From: Brevibacillus brevis
GTDB lineage: Bacteria; Bacillota; Bacilli; Brevibacillales; Brevibacillaceae
DNA: 64,000 nucleotides
Reading direction: 5' to 3'
NCBI RefSeq assembly: GCF_022026395.1
Contig: NZ_CP041767.1
Span: 5,334,001-5,398,000 of the forward strand
Shown in pieces: positions 1-8,139 of this stretch. Made by a program: the position numbers and the translations under genes. The notes beneath the pieces were generated by a model. It was given only the letters and a program-made list of their open reading frames with translations. It ran no database searches and was not told the origin of the DNA. Numbering within the stretch: the stretch's first letter is position 1; the number at the start of each line of letters is the position of its first letter.

Positions 1-376
1 GGACTCGGTTCATTCCCTCGTGCTTTTCCAGCCCTTCGCTCAATTGCTTGCCGATGGTCAGTACCGGATTCAATGAAGTCATCGGCTCCTGAAAAATCAT
101 GGCGATCTCTTTTCCTCTGATCTTCTGCATCTCTTTTTCGCTATAGCGCAAGAGATCGGCTCCGTCCAGTTGAATACGGCCTTCAATGCTTCCGTTTTTA
201 CTGAGCAAGCGCATCATGGATAGGGAGGCAACGCTTTTTCCACAACCTGATTCTCCGACGATCCCGACCGATTCACCTTTTTTGACCTGCAAACAAAGAT
301 TGTCCACTACTTTGAAAACCTTTTCATTTTTTGAAAACGTGGTAGTCAATCCTGTCACTTCCAACATATTTGTCAC
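1..376 (-). CDS. Peptide ABC transporter ATPase (partial)
   Basis: This is the N-terminal 125 residues of a DppD/OppD-type ATPase that would energise peptide import; the gene runs off the left edge. The Walker A motif GESGCGKS is at residues 41-48, and a Q-loop of the type FQEPMTSLNP follows near residue 103. The GTG at 374-376 is chosen as start because AAGGAG lies 8 bases upstream; an ATG three codons later is possible. It follows two permease genes in the same direction, so it is the ATPase of that transporter. Substrate cannot be read from this fragment. Di- or oligopeptides are the family default; nickel or opine transporters are alternatives. Confidence 0.9.
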   Translation of the reverse strand, partial: MTNMLEVTGLTTTFSKNEKVFKVVDNLCLQVKKGESVGIVGESGCGKSVASLSMMRLLSKNGSIEGRIQLDGADLLRYSEKEMQKIRGKEIAMIFQEPMTSLNPVLTIGKQLSEGLEKHEGMNRV

Positions 377-413
377 GTTACTCACTCCTTTTTCGGGAAC
401 GGAAGCTCGTCAA

Positions 414-1268
414 CTATGCTTTGGGATCAAAGATATCGCGCAATGCATCCCCGAGCAGATACACCGTAAAAACGACCGCCGTAATCGCAAGACCGGGAAA
501 AGTAGCGAGCCACCAAGCCTCTCGCAAGTAATTTTTCCCTTCATTCAGCATCGTTCCCCACTCCGGTGTAGGAGGCTGCGCACCCAAACCGATAAAGCCC
601 AGTGCCGAGGTCCCCAAAATCGCACTGCCTATAAACATGGTCGTATAGACGATCAGCACATTGGAGATGTTCGGAATGAGCTGGCGCGTAATGATCCACC
701 AATTCGAGCTGCCGATGGAGCGGCTTGCTTCCACATAGCCGGATTGCTTGATCGAGAGTGCCGCACCACGGATCAGAATCGAAAAGGCCGGAATCGATGA
801 TATTCCAATCGCGATCATCGCATTTTCCTGACTCGGTCCGAGTACAGCTACAATGGCGAGAGCCAGTACAATGCCGGGCAACGCCAGCATGATATCCATG
901 ATTCTCATGATCAGATTGTCGACGATTCCTCCGAGGTAAGCACATGTCACACCAATCAGCGTTCCTGCTACAAACGTCATGACAGACGCCAGCACAGCTA
1001 CGGTCAGCGTCACTCTAGTTCCGTACAGCATCCGGGATAAAATATCGCGGCCAATCGCATCTGTCCCTAGCCAAAAGTCTTTCGACGGGCCTTGCATAAA
1101 CGCTTCGTAGTACGCTTTCGTAGGGTCATGCGGAGCAATCCACGGCCCGATGATTCCCAGCAAAACAATGCAGAGCATCATCAGGAAGCTGTATTTCGCT
1201 TTCTTTTGCTGCATGATCTTCTCCCATAATTCCAAACGAGGCATAGACCATTGTCTGCTCCAGAACAT
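414..1268 (-). CDS. Peptide ABC transporter permease, DppC/OppC type
   Basis: Inner-membrane permease of 284 residues, BPD_transp_1 family, with about six membrane segments. The family loop is visible as GTDAIGRDILSR after the first segment, and the EAA-type coupling loop as EASRSIGSSNWWII. The open frame continues upstream, but the ATG at 1266-1268 has a GGAGGGGG ribosome site 9 bases away and begins just beyond the stop of the preceding permease gene, which fits translational coupling. It is followed by the partial ATPase gene. The substrate-binding protein of this system is not in the window. Confidence 0.9.
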   Translation of the reverse strand: MFWSRQWSMPRLELWEKIMQQKKAKYSFLMMLCIVLLGIIGPWIAPHDPTKAYYEAFMQGPSKDFWLGTDAIGRDILSRMLYGTRVTLTVAVLASVMTFVAGTLIGVTCAYLGGIVDNLIMRIMDIMLALPGIVLALAIVAVLGPSQENAMIAIGISSIPAFSILIRGAALSIKQSGYVEASRSIGSSNWWIITRQLIPNISNVLIVYTTMFIGSAILGTSALGFIGLGAQPPTPEWGTMLNEGKNYLREAWWLATFPGLAITAVVFTVYLLGDALRDIFDPKA

Positions 1269-1269
1269 G

Positions 1270-2205
1270 CTACACCCCCTCCTTCGCGGCATAGTCAATG
1301 CGGGGATCGAGAAGCGCGTACAGGACATCAATTAAAATGACAACGAGGACATACACAGCTCCGATAAACAGCGTCGTTCCTTGAATCATCGGAAAATCCC
1401 GCGAGCTAATCGCTTGAATCGCCAAAGTCCCCACTCCCGGCCAGCCAAAAACCTGCTCGATAATCACAGCCCCGCCAAGCAAGCCAGCCAGTTCCAGACC
1501 AATGACAGCCACAATTGGAATCATCACATTGCGAAAAGCGTGCCGTAGCAGCACAACTCGTTCATTCATCCCTTTGGCACGTGCTGTTCGGATATAGTCA
1601 TTGGACAAAACCTCTACCATACCAGCACGAGTGAGTCGGCTGAGTGCCGTCGCCAGCAATGTCCCCAAGGTAAACGCTGGAAGAACCATGTCTTTTAGCC
1701 CCGTCCCTCCCGCTATCGGAAACCAGCCCAAATGAACGGAGAATACAAGTATGACGAGTAAACCCAACCAAAAGCCGGGTATAGACATCCCAAAGGTGGA
1801 AAAGGTCATAATCGCTCCGTCGATGGGTGTATCCTTGTATTTCGCCGCTAGGACACCCAACCCGATACCGATCACAACTGCTACTACAAGGCTGGCTACT
1901 GCCATTTTTGCTGTCGCGGGAAAACGATCCGCAATTTCTGTGCTGACAGGTCGGCCCGTTTTCAGGGAAGTACCGAGATCCCCTTTTAAAACGCCGGAAG
2001 CATAGTCGAGATACTGAACGACTAATGGTTTGTTCAAGCCCAGCTCTCCGCGAAGCGACTCGATTTGTTCGACAGTCGCCCGCTGCCCCAGCATGATCCG
2101 CACAGGGTCACCAGGGATGAGATGAATGAGCAGAAACGTAAAAACGGAGAGTCCAAACAGGACAATGATGCCCGACAATAGGCGCTTCACGATGTACTGC
2201 TTCAT
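1270..2205 (-). CDS. Peptide ABC transporter permease, DppB/OppB type
   Basis: Inner-membrane permease of 311 residues from the chosen start (MKQYIVKRLL), the usual beginning of DppB/OppB proteins. Typical sequences are seen: LIPGDPVRIMLG in the first external loop and RTARAKGMNERVVL as the EAA coupling loop, ending in DPRIDY. The ATG at 2203-2205 is preceded by GGTGAAG; a longer in-frame GTG start at 2301 lies inside a palindrome and would add 32 non-conserved residues. It is the first gene of the operon within the window. The operon promoter and a candidate operator lie just upstream. Confidence 0.9.
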   Translation of the reverse strand: MKQYIVKRLLSGIIVLFGLSVFTFLLIHLIPGDPVRIMLGQRATVEQIESLRGELGLNKPLVVQYLDYASGVLKGDLGTSLKTGRPVSTEIADRFPATAKMAVASLVVAVVIGIGLGVLAAKYKDTPIDGAIMTFSTFGMSIPGFWLGLLVILVFSVHLGWFPIAGGTGLKDMVLPAFTLGTLLATALSRLTRAGMVEVLSNDYIRTARAKGMNERVVLLRHAFRNVMIPIVAVIGLELAGLLGGAVIIEQVFGWPGVGTLAIQAISSRDFPMIQGTTLFIGAVYVLVVILIDVLYALLDPRIDYAAKEGV

Positions 2206-2292
2206 GAGGTCTTCACCCAGATGTAAGAAACGGTATGAACTTGCTTCTTCTTGTTGTGTTCCTGCACTTTGCTCTCCTCCCTCTTTCTCCAC

Positions 2293-2322
2293 TAACGACA
2301 CTTGTCGTTATAGTGTCGTTAT
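2293..2322 (-). promoter_or_regulatory. Candidate operator of the left ABC operon
   Basis: Positions 2293-2310 form a perfect 18-base palindrome: TAACGACA, CT, TGTCGTTA. The half-site TGTCGTTAT recurs at 2314-2322, 11 bases (one helical turn) from the copy at 2303-2311. It lies about 90 bases before the permease start, between the terminator of the preceding gene and the ABC operon, where a repressor site would be expected. The regulator is not identifiable here. Confidence 0.5.
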
Positions 2323-2385
2323 TAGTTAAAAATAGTCTATTCCAAATTTACAGAAAGTTCAACTCGTTTTTTTCTTACTTCATTC

Positions 2386-2416
2386 AAAAAGAGCATGGTC
2401 CCTTTCTACCATGCCC
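2386..2416 (-). terminator. Terminator of the reductase-hydrolase gene
   Basis: Hairpin with arms GCATGGT (2393-2399) and ACCATGC (2408-2414), followed on the minus strand by TTTTT. It lies about 25 bases beyond the stop of the 2438-4324 gene and separates it from the ABC operon. Confidence 0.75.
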
Positions 2417-2437
2417 TTCTGAAGAATCGTTCCGTCC

Positions 2438-4324
2438 TCATTCCTTGCCGTGCCTCATCTGTAGCAATACGTTTGCCGTTAGCTGTGGATGGCTGAGCGG
2501 AAAATGATGCGCGACGGAGAGCCTTTCGATCTCTACATTTGCTCCCCTGAATGCACCCTCTGTTCCTTTTGTCATCTGATACGTTTTATCCTGTGTCCCC
2601 CATACGATCTGGACTGGAAAAGGGAGAGGCTGTGTCGCTACCGCCATTTGCCGGAATTCGTTCATAAAGTAGCGCAGCACGTCTGTATGCGTCTTGCTGA
2701 TGCGCGGGGATTGCAGGAGCTTCCCTGCCTTTTCTACATAGCCTTTTGGCATTTCATACGTAGACTGAAATACCCCTTGCTCAAGCATTGCTTTTTCCAA
2801 TTTGGCTGACGTTAACTGCTTTTGCAAAAAAAGCTGAAGGAGGGCTGGACTCTTCCCCAATCCCGCCTGCAGCCGAGAATACTTCGGGGCATGCAGGGGT
2901 GGCTGCAAAAGGTATAGCTTCTCGATTTTTTCCGGTACTCGCTTTGCTGCCTCCCATGCCAAAAACCCGCCAAATGAATGTCCTGCAAGATGAACCGGAG
3001 ATGGCAGCTGTCGCAATGCCTCGGCCACTGCCTCGATAAAGCCCTCGATCGGTTTTTCGTGATGGTGATAGGGCGATCTGCCAAATCCGGGCAAATCCAG
3101 TAACCATACTTCCTGTTCACCCAGCTGTTCAGCGAGCGGGAGTAAATCGCTCATCTCACTGAAAAGCCCGTGCACGAGCAGCCACGGAGTACCCGAGCCT
3201 TCTTTCTTGTACGCGGCCATGCCTGCGATTTGCTCTCGGTGAAAGTGAGGAGGTACTTTCTGATCCTTGACCGACAAACGGTAGTCGAGATCGGCAATCA
3301 CACTGGGAAGATACGCCGCTACGTCGTATGCATCGATGCTTTTTTTCGCTTTCATTTGCTGAAAGGGAGCGAGCGGGAAGTCTTTCTTTACGAGAAAATC
3401 CATCGAATTGGCAGGTACCCCGAGCAAGCGGCTGCCGCCGTTATGGAGAATTTTTTTCAAGACCGATACCGGGAAAGGAATGGTTGGTGGCTTCATCCGT
3501 AATTCTTTAGCCATCAACGAAATCAGCTCTGAAAAAACTGGCGTGGCACTCCGCTCATTTAAGGCGTAATACGTTTGATGCTCGATGTGATTTGTCTCTA
3601 CAATCCCCACAATGACCTGGGCAAAATCGTCGACGGAAAGCAAGGGCAGCCACCACTCCTTACCACCGGGAAGAACAGGGATCTTACCACGCCGCATGGA
3701 GCTGATCACGAGCCCGAATCCATCTGTTTGTTCTGTGTTCCCGGTGCTTCGCGGGCCTATGATCGTACACGGATTTACCACGACCAGCGGCATTCCTTTT
3801 TGATACGCCTCTTGTCTGAGGTATAGATCTGCCAGAAACTTGTATTTCTCGTAGCCCCCTGCCTCTCGATAAAAATCGGTTGGCGCAAAAACATCTGTCG
3901 CCAGCTTTCCACTCTCATCGTCAAACGGACTCATGTAGCCAACGATATGAATCAGCTTTTGTAGACGCTGTTGTTTATGCAATTCGTTCGCTAGTGCTGC
4001 AAGGTGACTTGCTCCTTGTAAAATCAATTCCCTCGCCACCGTTTCATCCAGCGAAATATCCATCGGGGCACCTGCATGGATGATAATAGTTGCGCGCAAT
4101 ACCTGCTCGTAATCGCTCGCTGATAATCCCAAGCCCTCCTTTCGCAAATCACCCCGCACGGCCTTGCAATTAGACCTCTCTGTAGGTGTCATCTGCATCA
4201 GCAATTCATCCCACTTCTCGGGCGAACGAACCAGCGCCAGTACGGTATGACCGGACCGGGCCAGCTGCTTTGTTACCTCCTTGCCGATAAATCCAGTCGC
4301 ACCTGTTACAAAAACGACAGCCAT
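2438..4324 (-). CDS. Fused SDR reductase and alpha/beta hydrolase
   Basis: This 628-residue cytoplasmic protein joins two enzymes. Residues 1-360 are an extended short-chain dehydrogenase/reductase with the nucleotide-binding motif TGATGFIG at 7-14 and the catalytic pair Tyr158/Lys162 (YEKYK), so NAD(P)-dependent reduction or epimerisation is expected. Residues about 370-628 are an alpha/beta hydrolase with nucleophile elbow GHSFGG near 449, an acid in the WGTQDK segment and a His near HHFPLSH. Each half normally occurs as a separate protein. The ATG start has AAAGGAGG in front. It lies downstream of a TetR gene in the same direction, separated by a second operator-like site, so repression by that TetR is likely. 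Substrate unknown; a lipid or polyketide-like ester is a guess. Confidence 0.85.
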   Translation of the reverse strand: MAVVFVTGATGFIGKEVTKQLARSGHTVLALVRSPEKWDELLMQMTPTERSNCKAVRGDLRKEGLGLSASDYEQVLRATIIIHAGAPMDISLDETVARELILQGASHLAALANELHKQQRLQKLIHIVGYMSPFDDESGKLATDVFAPTDFYREAGGYEKYKFLADLYLRQEAYQKGMPLVVVNPCTIIGPRSTGNTEQTDGFGLVISSMRRGKIPVLPGGKEWWLPLLSVDDFAQVIVGIVETNHIEHQTYYALNERSATPVFSELISLMAKELRMKPPTIPFPVSVLKKILHNGGSRLLGVPANSMDFLVKKDFPLAPFQQMKAKKSIDAYDVAAYLPSVIADLDYRLSVKDQKVPPHFHREQIAGMAAYKKEGSGTPWLLVHGLFSEMSDLLPLAEQLGEQEVWLLDLPGFGRSPYHHHEKPIEGFIEAVAEALRQLPSPVHLAGHSFGGFLAWEAAKRVPEKIEKLYLLQPPLHAPKYSRLQAGLGKSPALLQLFLQKQLTSAKLEKAMLEQGVFQSTYEMPKGYVEKAGKLLQSPRISKTHTDVLRYFMNEFRQMAVATQPLPFPVQIVWGTQDKTYQMTKGTEGAFRGANVEIERLSVAHHFPLSHPQLTANVLLQMRHGKE

Positions 4325-4351
4325 TGTTTCTGCCTCCTTTATATTTATAGA

Positions 4352-4368
4352 ACTAGTCAGTACTAATT
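4352..4368 (-). promoter_or_regulatory. Operator-like site before the fusion gene
   Basis: The plus strand reads ACTAGTCAGTACTAATT, sharing AGTACTA and ACTAGT with the palindrome before tetR at 4960-4977. On the minus strand it is followed by TATAAATATAAAGGAGG, giving a possible -10 element and the ribosome site. A TetR dimer bound here would block transcription of the reductase-hydrolase gene. Confidence 0.5.
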
Positions 4369-4383
4369 CACTTCAAAAAAATC

Positions 4384-4956
4384 CTACACTTGAATCAAGT
4401 GTAGAAGTGTCTGACCTGCGCCTACGAGTACCTGTGCATGACCCTGCGATTCAGCCATGAGCATCGCTCCCTCCATAATGGTCACGAACAAGACTGCCGT
4501 TTGCTGAATCGAGATATTTTCCTTGAATTCTCCACGGGCGATTCCCTCCACGAGCAGCTTTTCCGCTAGGTTCTGCCATTCGATCAGGAACTCGTTGATT
4601 CGCGCTTTGACCTCTGGTATTTGTGCCGACAGCAAGGAAAGGATCGGACAGCCTCCTACACAGGAGCGTCCCTCCAGTTCTTCTGCGATGGTGGTAAAAA
4701 TCAGCCCTACCCGTGCGGAAACAGACAGGTCTGTCCGTTGCAAGATGGCTTCCAGTGCTCCTCTCAGGACGTTGATTCTGTAGCCGAGTACAGCTACGAC
4801 GAGCTCCTCCTTGCTTTTGAAGTGGTAGTAAATGTTGGACTTGGAGACTTTGCTCTGTGCTACGACGTCATCCATGCTGGTATTCATGAGTCCTTTTTGC
4901 AAAAACAAATTGGATGCAGTGACGATGACATGGTCACGGTTTGAGGTTCGTTTCAT
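4384..4956 (-). CDS. TetR-family repressor
   Basis: A 190-residue regulator with an N-terminal TetR helix-turn-helix (residues about 10-56, including SMDDVVAQSKVSKSNIYYHF) and a ligand-binding C-terminal half containing CVGGCPILSLLSAQ. It lies upstream of and parallel to the reductase-hydrolase fusion gene, with 59 bases between them. Similar AGTACTA-containing sites precede both genes, so it probably represses itself and the fusion gene. The ATG at 4954-4956 has no recognisable ribosome site, and the best -10 box ends only 7 bases upstream, which suggests a leaderless message. The ligand is unknown. Confidence 0.92.
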   Translation of the reverse strand: MKRTSNRDHVIVTASNLFLQKGLMNTSMDDVVAQSKVSKSNIYYHFKSKEELVVAVLGYRINVLRGALEAILQRTDLSVSARVGLIFTTIAEELEGRSCVGGCPILSLLSAQIPEVKARINEFLIEWQNLAEKLLVEGIARGEFKENISIQQTAVLFVTIMEGAMLMAESQGHAQVLVGAGQTLLHLIQV

Positions 4957-4959
4957 GAT

Positions 4960-4992
4960 TAGTACTATATAGTACTAGTAAGGGATTGTCAA
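4960..4992 (-). promoter_or_regulatory. tetR promoter with overlapping palindromic operator
   Basis: On the minus strand TTGACA (4987-4992) and TATAGT (4964-4969) are separated by exactly 17 bases. A perfect 18-base palindrome, TAGTACTATATAGTACTA, covers 4960-4977 and includes the whole -10 box. Repressor binding there would exclude RNA polymerase, which fits autoregulation. Confidence 0.75.
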
Positions 4993-5067
4993 TCAGTGGA
5001 GGAGAAGAAAAAGCGCAGTTCTCTTCGACTCTGACACGCCCGCAAGGAAGATTGACTGTCCGTCTCC

Positions 5068-5161
5068 ACTTCAAAAAGGGGACCGTCGAGCCAAAGCCAC
5101 CCTACGGGCGGAAGGTTCTCAAAGAAGAAGTGTTCGACAAGCGCGGTCCCCTTTTTGAAGT
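5068..5161. repeat. Large inverted repeat, possible MITE or structured RNA
   Basis: Arms ACTTCAAAAAGGGGACCG (5068-5085) and its exact reverse complement (5144-5161) are 18 bases long and enclose a 58-base loop that contains further pairing potential (TCGA at 5086-5089 and 5134-5137). It occupies most of the 309-base gap between tetR and the DUF2785 gene. It lacks the U-run of a plain terminator. Short open frames on both strands through it have no ribosome site and are not called. It could be a miniature inverted-repeat element or an RNA with a long stem. Confidence 0.6.
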
Positions 5162-5216
5162 TCCGACTGGGTAGGCAGCTTTGTTGGTTCAATCGCTACC
5201 TTTTAAAACCTCGTAT

Positions 5217-5258
5217 AAAAAAGAAAAGGTTGATGCCGTCTAATACGGTATCAACCTT
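5217..5258 (-). terminator. Terminator of the DUF4272/hydrolase/DUF2785 operon
   Basis: Arms AAGGTTGATGCCGT (5226-5239) and ACGGTATCAACCTT (5245-5258) pair almost completely, and the minus strand continues into TTTTCTTTTTT. It begins 7 bases after the stop codon of the DUF2785 gene. Confidence 0.85.
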
Positions 5259-5264
5259 CATTCA

Positions 5265-6110
5265 TTAACTGATCGCAAACCTGTTACATTTCGTTACAGC
5301 AGCAAGCATGGCAATCACCAGCTCATTTTCACGGCTATCTCTTGCCCTTCTGAAATAGAGACAGCGCAAAAAGTTCTTGCTGTTCACCCGAGCGATAACT
5401 TGAGTACGACTTTTTGGCAGCTCGGCACAGCTTGCTAGACTATTGATCCAGTCAATGAGTTCCTGTTCTGGAAGCAAGTCTTTCTCCATCATCGTATCTA
5501 CGATGCTCGCGAGACGTTCGTCCTCTTCGTCATTGAAAATGTGCTTTCCGTTATGCAGCACGCCCTGGATCGCTTGAAGAACGTCTCGCTGTACGGCTTC
5601 ATCACTCTCTGGGCACTGCACCAGTTCTACGAATACGTCTGCACCGTGCGCAGTACTGTGAGCCCAGCCTCCCTCGGACAAATAGCCACGCAAATCCTGT
5701 TCCTCTTGAAAATAGCGGAGCATGGCATTTTTGACGTGCTGGAAATCGGCAAGCTCCAAAAAGGACTTCTGTCTGTGACGGCGCAAAATCAAGGCAATCG
5801 GCAACGAAGAGAATGTCCTCGTAAATACAGATGGATCACCCTCGCTGCCGATCTGATAGAACAAATGCTTTTCGTCGGTCAGTTCTCGCAGGAGGCTGCG
5901 CAATTGCGCCTCCGTCAGCTTGTCCTCGTCGAGAATCCAATAATAAAATGCCGGGTAGATGAGATTATCCCGCAATTCCGGGTCAGGGTCCCCAATGTAT
6001 TGCAACAATCGTCCGACGAAATCCTCCAGTTGTTCCCCTTCACGCAGCTGGTACTGTTCCTGCTCCACTCTTTGCAGATCCAGAACAAGCTGGGTTCTTG
6101 TATCGCTCAC
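5265..6110 (-). CDS. DUF2785 family protein
   Basis: A 281-residue, probably cytoplasmic, helical protein with no signal peptide or membrane segment. The segments RDNLIYPAFYYWI and GWAHSTAHGADVF match the pattern I know for DUF2785, whose function is not established. The start is GTG at 6108-6110, whose GTGA overlaps the stop of the upstream hydrolase gene, so translation is coupled. It is the last gene of a three-gene operon ending in a strong terminator. The conserved HxxAHG histidines could be catalytic or metal-binding, but that is only inference. Confidence 0.85.
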   Translation of the reverse strand: MSDTRTQLVLDLQRVEQEQYQLREGEQLEDFVGRLLQYIGDPDPELRDNLIYPAFYYWILDEDKLTEAQLRSLLRELTDEKHLFYQIGSEGDPSVFTRTFSSLPIALILRRHRQKSFLELADFQHVKNAMLRYFQEEQDLRGYLSEGGWAHSTAHGADVFVELVQCPESDEAVQRDVLQAIQGVLHNGKHIFNDEEDERLASIVDTMMEKDLLPEQELIDWINSLASCAELPKSRTQVIARVNSKNFLRCLYFRRARDSRENELVIAMLAAVTKCNRFAIS

Positions 6111-6835
6111 TTGTTCATCCCCCTTACCATAATCAAAATTTCCTCAATCACCATTTCCGGTTCATCGTGATGAATATAATGCCCGCTGCGAGTAGCTATT
6201 CTTTGCTTGCTTGAGGTTGAAAGCCGCTTGAAATCGGCTTGCAGCCGTTGTTCGATTGTTAAGATTTCCTCGTTCGGCCATTCCTTGTCCCACACGTCCG
6301 GCAAGCCTCTCGTGATAATCGAGACAGGTATATCACTTTGCCGAAAATAGTCAACAATCTCTTGATAGCTCCGTATTTTATCGATCTTCTCGCTGTTTCG
6401 CATCGGATTCTCGTAATAGTCTCGATTGGCTGCGATCAGGTTGTCAGGTAAAACCTTTTCATAGGCGAGCTCCTTATATTCAGGAGCAGCGTCCACCAAA
6501 ACCAGCCCCGAAACAAGCTGCGGATACAGGCTCGCAAACAATCTGGCAACCAAACCGCCAAAAGAATGTCCGACCAAAATACAAGGCGTCTCCACCTTTA
6601 TCTCTTGCAGCAAGTCATACAGCTCCTCGACCAGATCACGGCATGTCCGGGGTACGACTTCTGGCGCTGGACTCCTGCCAATCCCCGCCCGATCATAGGA
6701 TAAGGTAGACGCTTCCTGCGAGATGCGGTCTTGAACGATCTTCCATGTCTCACCGCTATCGCCCATTCCTGCTAGGAAGATCACACTAGGTGTCCCACAT
6801 TTTCGCGAATACAGCCTATGTATCCATTGAGACAT
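6107..6835 (-). CDS. Alpha/beta hydrolase
   Basis: A 242-residue cytoplasmic hydrolase. The oxyanion region reads FLAGMGDSGETW, the nucleophile elbow is GHSFGG (Ser near residue 93), and the C-terminal catalytic His is in SGHYIHHDEP. The DRAGIGRSPAP segment is typical of this fold. No specific substrate can be assigned; esterase or lipase-like activity is most likely. The gene overlaps the upstream DUF4272 gene by 20 bases and the downstream DUF2785 gene by 4, so the three are co-translated. Confidence 0.88.
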   Translation of the reverse strand: MSQWIHRLYSRKCGTPSVIFLAGMGDSGETWKIVQDRISQEASTLSYDRAGIGRSPAPEVVPRTCRDLVEELYDLLQEIKVETPCILVGHSFGGLVARLFASLYPQLVSGLVLVDAAPEYKELAYEKVLPDNLIAANRDYYENPMRNSEKIDKIRSYQEIVDYFRQSDIPVSIITRGLPDVWDKEWPNEEILTIEQRLQADFKRLSTSSKQRIATRSGHYIHHDEPEMVIEEILIMVRGMNK

Positions 6836-7994
6836 GATCCCAGTCGTCCTCCATGTAACGAACCAGCCAATTCAATGCTCTGTGTCTTTCCACAACTACT
6901 TCGTCATTCAAACCGCCTGCAACCACACGATTGTTGATACGCGCATCCACACATGCCCAGTCATAGCGGTAGATTAAATCTGCCTGGTCGAGAATCTCTT
7001 GCTTGCTCCTCACAACCGCATTGCTGTAGAAGGTGTCATAGTCACCTGCGCTTCTGAGAGCGTCAATCGCCGTATTCACATCACAAATCTCATCCGGGAA
7101 ATGGAGCTCGTCCACATAGCCGAGTGCCCACAGCAGTACCCAGTAGCATTCGTACATCCAAATCATCTGAATCATATCGGTTCGGTCTGGCTGTGGATCA
7201 TTCAAGAAGTCTCTCTCTTTTTCCGTAAAGAATTCAGCAGCGCCAAACTGCTCAATAATGCCCTCGATGAACTCCCGCTCTTCCTTGAGTTGTCCGTTTT
7301 CGGCAATCCCGCCGGCATATACCGCAATCAAGCACAGGGCAATCGCTCGCTGAACAATCTCATCCTTGCTCCTGATGACAGCGTCCTCATCCCCTACGAT
7401 GACAGGAAGATGCGGGATGTACGGAATGCCTTGCTCCTGCAATAGCTTGATGCTCCGCTCCTTGCGAGCTTCTCCTGACTGGGAGGGCTGAATATGTCCA
7501 TCGATCAGGTCTACACTGACCGTCACCAGAAAATCGTCTACTTCGGATTCTCCTGCTGTATTGAGAATCAGCCTTCCTTGTTTATCGAGCATATCTCCGG
7601 TAGGGAGAAAGACGATCCCATGTACTTCTTCGGCAATCGCCATAATGGACGCAAACGTCTTCTGATCGATTTCCTTGCTCGCCACGATTCCTACCGCCAC
7701 ATTAAGCGCTGTGATTTGGTACAACAGCTTTTGCTGGACCTTCTCGTGGGTTGTTTCAATCTGTGCGAAGTAGCCGTACATCCCTTTTTTCATCTGGAGA
7801 AACTCTTCTTGGTCATCGTCCTCGCGCATAAGATTGAAAGTAATCTTGCTCTTGCTAAACCATTTTTTATCGGTCACGGTCACGGCCCGCTCGTCTGCGG
7901 ATACCTCTACCAATTGATCACGAAAAGCCTCGACAATGGCATCGACAACTTTCTCGCATTGTTGGATGGAGACATAGATGGTGCATTGATTCAT
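6816..7994 (-). CDS. DUF4272 domain protein
   Basis: A 392-residue cytoplasmic protein. The C-terminal part, from about residue 185, starts with RSIKLLQEQGIPYIPHLPVI and resembles DUF4272, a domain of unknown function; the N-terminal 180 residues are not recognised. The ATG at 7992-7994 is chosen because AAAGGAGG precedes it; the longer frame to 8018 would include that ribosome site. First gene of the operon with the hydrolase and DUF2785 genes, and divergent from the SUFU-domain gene. Confidence 0.82.
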   Translation of the reverse strand: MNQCTIYVSIQQCEKVVDAIVEAFRDQLVEVSADERAVTVTDKKWFSKSKITFNLMREDDDQEEFLQMKKGMYGYFAQIETTHEKVQQKLLYQITALNVAVGIVASKEIDQKTFASIMAIAEEVHGIVFLPTGDMLDKQGRLILNTAGESEVDDFLVTVSVDLIDGHIQPSQSGEARKERSIKLLQEQGIPYIPHLPVIVGDEDAVIRSKDEIVQRAIALCLIAVYAGGIAENGQLKEEREFIEGIIEQFGAAEFFTEKERDFLNDPQPDRTDMIQMIWMYECYWVLLWALGYVDELHFPDEICDVNTAIDALRSAGDYDTFYSNAVVRSKQEILDQADLIYRYDWACVDARINNRVVAGGLNDEVVVERHRALNWLVRYMEDDWDHVSMDT

Positions 7995-8139
7995 CTGGCA
8001 ACCTCCTTTGCTGGGCAAACATTTCTAAAGTACTGAATTTTGTAATCAATAGTAAATTATGGTATCCTAACCCTGTTTAATCAAGCACAAATCTTTTTAG
8101 TTATCGGCAAATCTATCACGACGATTGAAGGTGAAACCT

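Noticed and set aside
4986..5192. Short open frames of 62-67 codons on both strands
   Set aside because: They run through the inverted repeat, lack ribosome sites, and look like by-products of the palindrome.
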